Of a stretch of DNA of 64,000 nt, positions 41,193 through 53,600 are shown piece after piece. A program made the position numbers and the translations under genes. Location: contig NC_092567.1 of assembly GCF_037975245.1 (NCBI RefSeq), positions 15,369,876 to 15,433,875 of the forward strand, written 5' to 3'. The notes under the pieces are model-generated. The model was not told the origin of the DNA. It saw nothing but the letters and a program-made list of their open reading frames with translations, and ran no database searches. Numbering within the stretch: position 1 is the first letter of the stretch; each line of letters begins with the position of its first letter. This DNA is from Apostichopus japonicus (taxonomy: Eukaryota; Echinodermata; Holothuroidea; Aspidochirotida; Stichopodidae).

Positions 41193-44111
41193 TCAATTGC
41201 TATCGAAAGGATACGGTTTCAGCTGCTCGGCGAAAGCCTTCATGTCGTCGGCAATGTTTTCCGTACCCGAGGGAGCTACGACACTCAGTTCCACCAGCTG
41301 GGATGCCGTAATGGGCTCTATGCTCTGAGTGTCGGACAGTTTCTGAATCTGAAGATTATTCATGATAATAATAAAATTATAACATCACAAGTTTGAAGAA
41401 TGTGAGGTTACCGTTATTCCAAATTAAATTTTACCCTTTTTTTTACTTCTGTTATTTTTATGCACTGTTGATATTTATCTGAGTTATTGATATTAATCTG
41501 AGTCATTTTAAAGCATATATAAAGTCATATATATATAAAATTAATAAATAAAAGAACTCATGGTCCGGAGTTTGCAAAGCTCCAAGATCATTCATAATGT
41601 ATAATGCACTGTATTCTAGATATCTGGATTGCACTCAACCACTTTCTCTACAGGAAGGTTTGAATGTTAGACTGTTGCTATTTGACTGAGCTGACCATCC
41701 CAATATGGACAATATTTGCTCACACCATTGCTATTTCAGGGTGAGGGGTGGAGGGTGGGGGAGACTGAAAAATGGGCTTGTACTCACTTTGTGTAGTTTT
41801 GAGAGAATGATCTTCATTTTGCCTTTTCTAAACATGTGACCCTGTGCAACAAATTCATGGTCTAATCTAGAAGCAAGAAAGAGGAAAGACATACATTTCC
41901 ATGACAATACGATATTTCACTGCACACTGAGATAGAGTTAATCCCCCACTTCCCCCATTTCTAACCTTTCTGATTCTCTGTTCACAAAGTAGGGAATACA
42001 TAAAGCACCTTGTATGCATAAGGACGGTATGGTACCTGCCTGATACAAGGGACCAGTTCACGACTCACCTGAAACCAATGTCATTTAGGAAGGCCGACAG
42101 GGATTCCGACGTAAGAGAATCTAAATAACTTCTGACAGTCACTGATCGACTCTTGTCACTCAGATCTGTTTGACCGAGGTATCTCAGTTGCCTAGAAAAG
42201 ATTAAAAACAGAAAAGAAAATTCAAGGAGACCAAAAACCCTAAACAATCACCTTTAGCTTATACTGTATGACAGATGTTTGTGAAGGACAACCCCTACCC
42301 CCTTCCCAATGCAGCTAAGACAAATCTTGCTCCATTTGGGAGATATACACTAGTTTTAAAAGCCATGACTGGGAGAAGCCGTTTTGTAAACCTGTGATAT
42401 CATAGTGCCCAAACGATGCGAAATGTTCACTTTTCTCCTTCGGTTTTCTTTTCATATTTTTAGTTTTCAAGGTCAAATATTTACACTGAAGCCAATGTCA
42501 CGTACCCTTAGGTCATGCGTAGAGCTTCAACAGTTTAGATGCAGTATTTGCAAATCCCATCTCAATGGCCGACAATAAACATTGCAACAACTAAAAACAT
42601 AAGAAAATGAGGCATTTGTAGCTATAGATGATGTCATAGTTTGACTTGATCAAGTCTTTGACCCTGTTTGTCAAGAAAACATTAAATCTGTAATCTCTCC
42701 AAAAGGTAAGCTCTAGTAGAATTCTGTTCCTATCATAACAGAGTAGACTGAAATAATTTTGAGCAAATTCAACTGTCAGTGTTGACACTTGATGTAATTT
42801 AGCTAACCAAGGGTTGTTTGCATGGTCCAAGGATCTCCTTGCTCTAAGCATCACCTGGTTGTTGCTCTGACCACCTGAAGAAAAAAAAAAACATACATGT
42901 AAATTTCTCTATAACACAAGGATGGCCAGGAACGTATTTGTGGGAGGTGTACAGAACCACAGAAGTGGCATTAGCCTGACTAAGTACTGTATTTCTAGAC
43001 ATGGTGGTAGGGAGAAATGCACACAACAGGCAACACCTCTCCAATGTCTGAATTCCTCTTGCCCCTGGCAACAAAATTATCGCCTTTGAATACAATTTAG
43101 TTGGTGACTGCATAATGACAAAACGGTAGTATGCAACTTGAGGTTGAACTCTGCTTGTATGTTCATCAAATGAAACAAACCCAAGTTAATATCTGTGATT
43201 GAGAAATGGCCGTGGCTATTCTTACGACTAGTCGTAACAATTATTTATAAACTATTCTTACGACATCGGCAAATTCATGCGCAGTAAAGTAAATAAAGCA
43301 TCTGGGCATGTATTAGGGGTAACCCTAACCTAACCCTAACCCAACCCCTAACCGGAAAATATTGTTACTCCTAGTCGTAAAAATAGTACTCCTAGTCGTA
43401 AAAATAGCCACGTTAAAGAAACTGCGCATGCGTAAAAGGGAATTATTGTTACGACTAGTCGTAAGAATAGCCACTTTGTAGAGAAATACTGTAAATAAAT
43501 AGCGGCACATGCATGACTGATCCGAAACTGCAAGTTGTGAAATGACCCTTTTACCAACATACCGTTTGATGTAATGTATAGCTATATGAGAATGTCTGAT
43601 TTTTGTTCATGAATCAGAAATTCCATGCCTCTTTCACAGCATTAGCAATTTTCTTTTCAGTGGGAGGTTACGTTATCATCTCTGTGCAAGGTTTGGAGAA
43701 CTTTTATAGTTCAGCTGTACATCCCTAACTTGTTACATATGGCTAAAGAGTCACACTGTCGTGTTAATACCGTTGGCTACAGGTTGCACAATCATATGAG
43801 GGATGAAGGAAAAGCACACCACTTAGCATAGTGAGCTAGTTCTATATGACAAATTACTAACAACCAATTAGAAATATTTGTACATTATCTGTCCACATAA
43901 AATCATGTAAATACTCACGTAAAACGTAAACCATCTCGTGGTCCTTGAATAATTCCATACCTTGATCAACATTATCACACAAGGCTCTCAATCTATGTAA
44001 AAGTGCTTCCGCAGAATGGTCAAGAATTGTCCCCTGAAGGACGTATTCTTGTAAGTTTGGACCACCAGAAGTACTGACCGATCCTAAATTTACTGGTAAT
44101 GACGACGACAT
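41193..44111 (-). CDS. MED18: Mediator complex subunit 18, complete
   Basis: Five coding exons, minus strand: 44111-43919, 42874-42808, 42191-42069, 41866-41788, 41348-41193. GT..AG introns with phases 1, 2, 2, 0; 205 aa, close to the ~208 aa of vertebrate MED18. Diagnostic strings are LQEYVLQGTILDHSAEALLH near the N-terminus and DHEMVYVLRG across junction 1. LRARRSLDHANNPWQLRYLG crosses junction 2; FLNDIGFRLDHEFVAQGHMF and RKGKMK cross junction 3; LVELSVVAPSG and DDMKAFAEQLKP lie at the end. MED18 is a Mediator head-module subunit that pairs with MED20 and links activators to RNA polymerase II. The start ATG precedes SSSLPVNLG and no longer frame fits. Intron 1 carries the foldback element at 43212-43474. 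It is transcribed divergently from LIPT1. Confidence 0.95.
43212..43474. mobile_element. Foldback/MITE in MED18 intron 1 with telomere-like core
   Basis: Terminal inverted repeats of ~34 bp with few mismatches; the left arm starts GTGGCTATTCTTACGACTAG. Each arm contains the palindrome CGACTAGTCG. A second, shorter right-end-like sequence (CTCCTAGTCGTAAAAATAG, twice) lies at 43365-43414. The middle (43316-43352) has CCCTAA-like units. Confidence 0.8.
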
Positions 44112-44604
44112 TTTCTCGCTGTAAGGGTCGATTAAATGTCTTATATTTCTAAGTTATGATAACAAACAATGTTATCCTTGGCTGCCAGGCCTGTACAAAA
44201 GATCATACCTTTTACTGTACTGAGTACTGACAGATTGTTATTACACTTTTCGGATCAGAAATTACTTACAATAAAAGAAAAATATTCACTACAAAAAAAC
44301 ATGATAAATATGGTGAAAAATTATTTAATACCATTTTATTAATTAATATGCATTTAAAAGTCTCAAAAAAGCAAATAAATAATTGATTTCGTTCTTTATC
44401 AATATTCAATTTTCGAATGAGCCTAAAGATGGCAGCTTCCTGTGTTTAGTCGAACGGCCGTGAACAAAAATAACATTGATGAAAATTACGAATACTTTAA
44501 TTGTATGCACTGCATAGCTATTGCATCTGAATTCTGGCTACAGAATCATTATCTTTGGTTAAAGAGAGAATATTTAGCAAATTTTCTCTCAATCCGGACG
44601 ACTG
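44112..44604. promoter_or_regulatory. Divergent MED18/LIPT1 intergenic region (putative bidirectional promoter)
   Basis: Only 493 bases separate the two start codons, which read away from each other, so a shared promoter is likely. There is no clear TATA box in a sensible place. On the LIPT1 side an upstream ATG at 44429 opens a 6-codon frame (MAASCV, stop 44447-44449) that would be a uORF if transcribed. Confidence 0.5.
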
Positions 44605-47600
44605 ATGAAGTTTCTGGTCAAACTGCTGAGCTTTTTAACATTAGGCCCACATTCGAACTACCTTTGCATGTTAGGATGTTATACACACTGTCGAATGGGA
44701 GTAAAAGCCAACATTGTTACACGACGAAAATATTTAACAACAGGAAGAGCATTTAGTAATACATCTGTTGACAACATTATAAAAGTAAGTAGGCCTAGGC
44801 CCAACGTTAGCCTTAAGCTTAAATGTTAGGCTATCTTGCACTGTTCAAAGAAAGACCGTGGATTTCATTTGCCTTGACTGGATAAAAAGGTCCCTGGCTT
44901 TTATATAGCATCCCTGGAATTTGTTTGAAGGCCCTGAATTATTTAAATTTTACCTGTTTGGCCTCTTAATAACTTGAACCTAGAGGATAGGTGGTGATTT
45001 TTTATAGTTAGGCTCCAAATGTAAAATTTCATCCATGGTTCACTGCAGATAGAGGCAACCCAGATCATTGGATAATTTCATGTAGGCTAGACTGTAATTC
45101 TCACAAAGCATCATGTTGTACATAGTGTTGATTAATTAAGCTCACAGTGACCTTCATTATTTTGGTATTTGAATTTTATTATGAAAAGTATTTGTTTCTG
45201 GATAAGGTGTTCTAACCTTGGGCATTTGGAAGCCTAGAACCACCAAAACACTGAGAGACCCTCAAAATGCCTTCCTGTACAAATGCAGGATGCATTACAG
45301 TAGGTGCTAAGTTTTGCCCTGGATTTTCCGGATGGAAATCGTAGAGAGGTTGGCATAGCCCTTTATGTAGAATATTTACATTAAAAAACAGGTATAGGGA
45401 AAGGGGAATGTTCAGGTAAATAGTTTGTTCTAAAGTTTGTATTGGGTTGTAACTTTCTATCACCATGACCTGCCAATGTATTAGTTAAAGGGTGTGAAGA
45501 CTCGTGCATTAAGAAACGTCTCATGCTGGTAATCTGACCTAGTTTCGAATGAGGTGTAACAGAACTACTGTATTAGACACCATCATCGATCCTAGAAAAT
45601 ACACACACAGCTTGCTACCGTCGGTATTTCGACACTAGTGTACAGTCAATACATACAGCTGCGGTCAATACCACAACAAAGTGTACATAGCAGCGATGGA
45701 CATCTCAAGTCTAGATAAAAGATAACAAGGTATCACATTTCATTACTGTCTGCATTTTGTAGCGAGAAGCAAAAAACTTCACTTGCAAGCAACGGAAAGT
45801 TAACTTTTTCAGAGGGTGGCACACGTTTTGGGGCGAGTCTTCATTGCCTTTAAGCGCCCACACATGTAATTGGAGGCACTCTTTCCAATAATACTGTAAA
45901 CTGTGGTCAGCAAATATGCTAAAAGAAACAATGAAGTACAGTAGTATTGTTGTTGCCTGTTGAATAGTAACATATATCCCACAGAAACAGTCTGCAGTAT
46001 ATATACACACTGTTTATAGATTTAGACTAGGCCTACACACTGTTGCAATGTAATATCTTTCTTATGGGAATCAACTACCAGTCAGTTGAGAGTACATTTG
46101 TGTGAGAATGGGGCAAAGTAGATATAACTTATGGAAGGAGCGTGTACATTGTGGGTAACTGTTGTAAATTAAAGGCAGCAATCTTTTTCAGTCGATGACA
46201 GTGTGAATTTACTGTACGATATGTACATGCTCCTTAAATGCAATTCTTTTTATTTCTTCCACAGGGTATAGTGTATCATTCAGCTTCTACAGATGTTTTC
46301 CATAACCTTGCCTTTGAAGACTGGTTAGTTTTGTCTTGAAAGATCTGCTTTATTGGCTCCAATTATAGCACGCTATAGCAAGGAAAGATTTGTGATTACG
46401 TAATCGACTTGCCACAGTCTTAAATCGACCACAATTAGCCTGCAAAGGCCTCTTGACACCTTTTGGCTCTTTTTGTAAACACTGTGTGGAATATGTTCAT
46501 GTCTACAGTGTAGCTAATCATACAGCGTTCACACAAGGACCCTCATACAAGACAAAATATGTGGCAGGCGTTGCAGACTAATTGGTAGAAAGAGGTCATT
46601 TTACAACCAAGGCAGGTCGATTATGTAATCTCAAGAAACTTTCCATGATAGCGTGCTATAGTTGGGGTCTATACAGCCGACTTTTAAGGACAGTTTAAGT
46701 TACAATTTTTGATTTTGTTATGTAATGGACAATTACAAGTTATATTTGCCAGACAGGTTTCATTTCCAAAGGCTCCTTCATGTTTGAAAAATTACACTTT
46801 AATCATTGCCAAGGAAGCTTAACAAGTTTTTGGACCAAGTGCTGAGGTAGCTTCATGTCAGGATACAGTATGGAGCATGATACCGAGCTCCATAATAGCT
46901 CCATGCTTAAGAGCACATTAAAACCAGTTCCTCAAAAGCTAGGAGAACAGTAGTCATGTATCTCAATAATAATGACATGTTTTGAGATGCTCTTCAATGT
47001 TGTCAATAAACAGTTTTGTACTTCGTCCGTGTGTGCACTTTAGTTAGTGTGCCAAGGTGAGAAAATTTGAATGATGAATTTAACAGAATTTATAAAACGA
47101 TGCGTTAGCATGAACAGTTTGGCTTCAAATGATTAGGAGATGTCGTTATTCAATCCATAAAATTTTCACATTTTTCACAAAGCAGAATATATATCGTAAT
47201 TTTAAAGCAAATGGACGAAGACAAATGACCTGCATTGTAAGATTGGCATCAAAATAATTAAAAATTTGCCCTTCTAATTGCAACTTGTAATTCGGGGAGA
47301 GGGGATGGACAAGAAGGAAACATGGGTATGGGAAGGTTTTTCACACCATTCGAATATAATAAAGCTAGCTGGCTTATAACTTCATACTTGCAAATTTTGC
47401 ATTACACATAATGTTCTGTGATTCATTTGAGAAATTTGAGAGTCTAAAAGTTATGTGGAACTTCCTCTGTCTATGATGTTAAAGGTGGTGAATTTTTCTG
47501 TGTTTTGCATTAGTTGTTCAGTTTTCATTATTAGAGCAAGTTGGTACAGTAGTAAACTATTAAAGACTGTTCGTAGTTTTGGCTATGTCAAAACAACTGT

Positions 47601-50600
47601 GCCAATCATCGACAACATTTGAAAAAAAAAACAGTTCCACCTCTAAAAAAAAAAAGAGCATATTGTTGAATATAGGAATAACATGAAAGAAGTCAAGTTG
47701 TCACAGTTTATATGATGTCATTTTTACCTTAATTACTCTTTTCTTTTATAACAGGGTTTACAATAACTTAGATTTAACTCATAGTGATGTTCTCCTCTTG
47801 TGGTGCAACTCTCCATGTGTTGTGGTCGGACGACACCAAAATCCATGGGCAGAGTGCAATCACAGGGTCGTAGAGGGGTCAAAGGTGAAAGTTGCACGAA
47901 GAAGGTCTGGTGGAGGGACTGTATATCATGTAAGTTATAAACGCTGAACAGAATATTTGCAAAGTTGGCAGAGAACTTGGTGAAGAAATTTATGAATGTT
48001 TCTGTTTTAAAGGATGCCTTTTATCACAAAATTAGTTCAAATGTACTCTTGGTTTCGTAGAGTTTTAGAAAACACTTCTGACCGTTCAAGTTGCAATTTT
48101 TAAACCACTTTTAATTTTTTGAGATATTACCCTTTAAAATTTGGAGGGTCACCAATGAAAGTGGCTGAACTACCTATTCTAACACCCAAAACTCAATATG
48201 GAAACAGTGTCAGTTTTAGTACTGTTTTTGAAGGACAAATAGTGTTGAATGTCATGCAGGAGTAACCTGTTGTCAATATGAAGAGAATATGAAGAGCATG
48301 TTTTTGGGTGAGTTATTAAAAATTTTTAAAAAACAATTAAAAATTATGATAAAACAATGGATTAACACTAAAATGTTAACCTGCACCTGTTGAGCCCAAC
48401 GCATCATCATCAGTTTAGCCTTAAATGAGCATCGATAAGATTAAATATATTTTCAAGCTAACCATCTTGAAAATTGGAATGGCTATAGAAACATGACATT
48501 AGGAATCAAAATTTTCACTTTAATGTAAGAATATCAAGACTAGAATTCACAGAGAGAAAAAAAAGAATCTTGCTGGATTTACCAAGTAATTTGTATGATA
48601 CATTTGTATGATATGTTTATTTGTGAAAGTGAAATTCTTGCAAAATTGTTTGAGCTAATATTTATGTATGTACAATATTTGTATGTATGTATATATGTAT
48701 TTTAGATCCTCCTGCAAGCAGGAACTCGAGAAGAAGCCTCATTGGCTTATCAAAGCCACAAGCTGACCGAAGTCAGTCTCTAAGATATCATATTTTAACG
48801 TCCATGATTATGAAATTGTCAGCAACTCCGTAACTGAACGACATACATTAATCTTGGAGTGACTCAAACTTGGGACCTTATGATTGAAAGGCACCGGCAT
48901 TAACCACTGAGCTAACACTCCTCGTATATGGAAATATGCTTCCATTATCCATGATACTGTAACGTACTGGATGTATTTCATGTAAGCCTTGATCTCGAGA
49001 TGTTCCCACGCTTAAAGTGACTCTTTTATATAAATTTCTAATTTGAAATGAATTTTTAGTTTTGTTTGTAAATGCTCTGCATTTCCCATCCCACTCCCTC
49101 CTCTCAGGACCGAGGGAATCTCAACTGTTCGTTCTTCACAAGTAGAGAGAGATATAACAGACAGAAGAATTTAAAGACCATCATCTCGGGAGTGAAGAGA
49201 AGATGGCCATTGGTTGATTTGGAGGCGACTTGTAGGGATGACATCATGTTAAACAAAGACTTCAAGGTAAAATAATCAAAATGTGAAACAGCGCCACTCT
49301 GTAATATAATTAAGATTGCAGTGCTTTGAAGCAGCATTTTAAGTCGATTTTAAGTAGATGCCCTTTTTACTGGATTTCTGGTTATGTTTGTTTTCTAATT
49401 TGCTATTTTTCATTTTGGTTATCAATAATATCATTTAGCTTGCCTCAATTTTACTCTTTTGAAATAAGTATGAACTGATTTTGTTACATTTTAAAGTCAA
49501 GGAGAACAATATGAGATAATGGTTGAAATCTATTTTCTCCAACTATGGTCAATGCATCCATTTATTGTTCTTCATTGTAGCATCCTCTCACAATATACAA
49601 CTTTCTTTATTTTAAAGTACTTTTCTTGTATGGTATTCAAGGAAAAAAGGAAAAATGTTATCAGTTTCTTTGTCATTTGGGATGTTTATTGATTACTTGT
49701 TTTCATATACTACATCTACTTTTAATGACAGGTATTGTGATAATTAAAACGACCCAGAATTTTGGGGTACAGGATTTTTTTGTGTGTCTCTGCTGTCTGT
49801 TTGAATAATATTGCTATTCATTTCAAGTTACAGTCTACCTGTTTTGAATTTCTTTTACCAGATATCGGGGTCGGCTTCTAGGCTAGGTAGAGATATCGCT
49901 TACCACCACTGTACTTTACTGCACAGCTGTAACAAAGATATGCTTCTGGAGGTACTCAATGTTAAGTCGGTAAGTGGAATATATCACAGTGTTTAATAAC
50001 ACTATTTACTTGTGGGAATACACAGTGTTATGATAGTAGTAAGTTGAAGATGTTACAAAGAAAGAAGGTAAAATATGCATGAATTGGGAAGACTAAGTGT
50101 TGAGTTAATAACTGGAATCTTTTACATTAATTGGTAAGGTATGCATCAAGGGAAATGCTCAGTGCTGCCTTGGTATTAGAATATGTTAAAATGGTGAGAA
50201 ATACGCACACCGAAGTGCTCTTTGTTATTAGTACGTATTAACTTATTAAATATTTTCAGTTTTGCTTTGTTTTATTTCTCTCTAATTACTCTGTTCATTG
50301 TTTTTTCTTTATCTTTCTGATTTGACTTTTTTTTTCAGTTTTTCAGGGAGTGAAGCTCTTCGACAAGCTCCTTGTTTTTTTTATTTTTATTTTTGTTTAT
50401 TTTAGTTTTACTGCCCTCTATTATTTTTGTTATTTTGTGCAATTTACTATGTACAATGTACTATTTTATGTTGTAGAAAAACAAAGAAATGAAATGTATG
50501 GTAAAATTTGCCATTGTTGTTGCTATTGGTTAAAAGTACTTGAAACAGTACATATCATGTTCCCATTGGTTATTCCACACAGAATGGCATTACTCACACC

Positions 50601-53600
50601 TACATGTATGATAATTTGCCATTGTTGTTGCTATTAGTTAAAAGTACTTGAAACAGTACAATTCATGTTCCCATTGGTTATTCCACACAGAATGGCATTA
50701 CTCACACCTACATGTATGGGAATTTGCCATTGTTGTTGCTATTGGTTAAAAGTACTTGAAACAGTACAATTCATGTTCCCATTGGTTATTCCACACAGAA
50801 TGGCATTACTCACACCTACATGTATGATAATTTGCCATTGTTGTTGCTATTGGTTAAAAGTACTTGAAACAGTACAATTCATGTTCCCATTGGTTATTCC
50901 ACACAGAATGGCATTACTCACACCTACATGTATGGGAATTTGCCATTGTTGTTGCTATTGGTTAAAAGTACTTGAAACAGTACAATTCATGTTCCCATTG
51001 GTTATTCCACACAGAATGGCATTACTCACACCTACATGTATGATAATTTGCCATTGTTGTTGCTATTAGTTAAAAGTACTTGAAACAGTACAATTCATGT
51101 TCCCATTGGTTATTCCACACAGAATGGCATTACTCACACCTACATGTATGGGAATTTGCCATTGTTGTTGCTATTGGTTAAAAGTACTTGAAACAGTACA
51201 ATTCATGTTCCCATTGGTTATTCCACACAGAATGGCATTACTCACACCTACATGTATGATAATTTGCCATTGTTGTTGCTATTAGTTAAAAGTACTTGAA
51301 ACAATAAATTTCATGTTCTCATAGGTTATTCCACACAGAATGGCATTACTCACACCTACATGTATGATAATTTGCCATTGTTGTTGCTATTAGTTAAAAG
51401 TACTTGAAACAGTACATTTCATGTTCTCATAGGTTATTCCATACAGGATGGCATTACTCACACCTACATGTATGGGAATTTGCCATTGTTGTTGCTAATG
51501 GTTAAAAGTACTTGAAACAGTACATTTCATGTTCTCATAGGTTATTCCATACAGGATTGCATTACTTACACCTACATGTATGGGAATTTGCCATTGTTGT
51601 TGCTATTGGTTAAAAGTACTTGAAACAGTACAATTCATGTTCCCATTGGTTATTCCACACAGAATGGCATTACTCACAAGGCGACTGCCAGTGTACCATC
51701 ACCGGTCAAGAATCTAGGAGATATGGACGCCCGTGTTTACCATGAGAGCCTCATTCAGACCATCGCTGATCAGTTCTACACTGAGAGGGAACCGTTAGGT
51801 AAACCAGTGGTATGTATCAACGATTTAAAAGTCATTTGTTCCTATGGCACTGTACAGGACAGTGGTACAGTGATATTGTCTCTAAGGAGGCCAAAACATA
51901 TCGTCCTTGATGTCGTAGAGGTACAGTAACTGAAACGAAAAAGTTGTCAAAAACAGATCAGAAATATCTCATCCCAGTTTGAATGATATCATAGGTTTTA
52001 ATTTTCCTTTTCACATAGGGCTAAAATGACTTGAGCAAGTCTAAATAAATATGACATCATGCAGCCGTATGTGTGCCAACCTTTTATGTTTTTTTTCAAA
52101 GAAAAAATGTATTATTTATTAATTACTCTTTCTTTGTTCAAGACGGGTTTTGCAAATGCGGAATCAAAAACTATCGAATCTCTGATAATGATCTACCGAT
52201 GACAGTGGTTTCCGTTGCAACACTGTCAACATTCTACCTTAATTGTGTGAAAAGAAAACAGAACAAAATGAAAGTGATCTGTGTTCAGATGGGTGGTTTC
52301 CTAATTGCTGTCACGACACACCCTAAGCTGTAACTATTGCCACCCGAAGGCCGTCGTCAAAACAGTTCCATTGCGTCAGACGAAGCTAGCACTGCGACTC
52401 CTTTTAGCCTTCTCATATATTTGTCGTAATAAAAAACACTTCAGTTTCTTTAGAAGTAGCTTTCGTTTTCGAATCCTCGACGGATGACGTTAATGGCGCC
52501 GACTCCCCTCGAGAGTGATTTTGTCGCAGCCTTTGTCGCGGCCAGTTTCCCCAGGTCGCAAACTTGATCCGTAAGCGTGTATTTGCAGTGACTTTCCAAA
52601 TAGAGAAAATAAGAGATTTGGGAAAGGCTTTCTGCTCTTCAAAGTCATTTTCATTTTGGGAATTCAGAGAACAAAGGTTGTTATAACAGAACGTAAATGT
52701 TGAAAATAAGTAGGATGAGATTTCCTGCCTCTCTCCCATCCGAGGGGGCAGAGACTGCAGGTTGTCGAGTTTCGAGAAACTAGACAGGATCGATATCATA
52801 GAACCCCCCCCCCCCCTTTTTTGATTGCGACGTTGGCTCTGGACCCCCCATTAAATGAAGTAGGAATATTTGCATATTTCATTTCATTTGGGAGACACAA
52901 AATCTCTGTATTGAATAGTCTAATCATCACTCACTCACTCATTAGGAATAGTCAGATAGTTTTTACCCACATTGATCAGGTCGGTCTCAATATCCACCCC
53001 AAACACCCTCTTCCTCCCTGACCCATTACCTCCTTTCCCCCCTCCCCCCTCTTCCGCCCCATCGCCATCTAGGTGAAACGGTCATTTGATCTCATTGTGG
53101 AGTAAGAGTGTGCTGTGGTGTCTGGATGGCGGTGGTTATTAAAACACATAGATTTAATGGATGATTTCTAGCTGATTAATTCATTCTTTAAGGCATTGAA
53201 GACTCGCCCCAAACCGCGTACGGCCATCTGAAAAGGTTAACTTTCCGTTGCTTGCAAGTGACGTTTTGTTCGTGTCGCTACAAAATGCAGACAGTACAGT
53301 AATGAAACGTGATACCTTGTTATCTTTAGCTGGACCTGAGATGTCCATCGCTGTATTGTTTGTACACTGTGTTGTGGGTATTGACTGCAGCTTTATGTAC
53401 TGACTGTACACTAGTGTCTAATTACAGAAGGTAGCAAGCTGTGTGTGTGTATTTTCTGGGATTGTATGGTGGTGTTTAACACTTCTGTTACACCTTTGAA
53501 ACTAGGTCAGATAACCGGCAATAGACGTTTCTTTTTGCGCGAGTCTTCGCACCCTTTAATCATTACAGAAGGCCAAGGCACAGATTCAGACGCAAAGTAA

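Noticed and set aside
43316-43352. True telomere
   Set aside because: Only a few degenerate CCCTAA units inside an intronic element, with unique sequence on both sides.
50350-51285. Open frames with a 36-residue repeat over the LIPT1 minisatellite
   Set aside because: The unit is 108 bases, so any stop-free frame persists. The frame is not the one entering exon 6.
50500-51680. CRISPR-like array of direct repeats
   Set aside because: Eukaryotic context, contiguous 108-bp units without spacers.
51681-51809. LIPT1 exon 6 starting at 51681
   Set aside because: The acceptor at 51661-51662 is in frame, has a better tract and restores the conserved NGITHKATAS segment.
52413-52799. 128-codon minus-strand frame in LIPT1 intron 6
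   Set aside because: No domain, no splice or start support; low-complexity repeats nearby.
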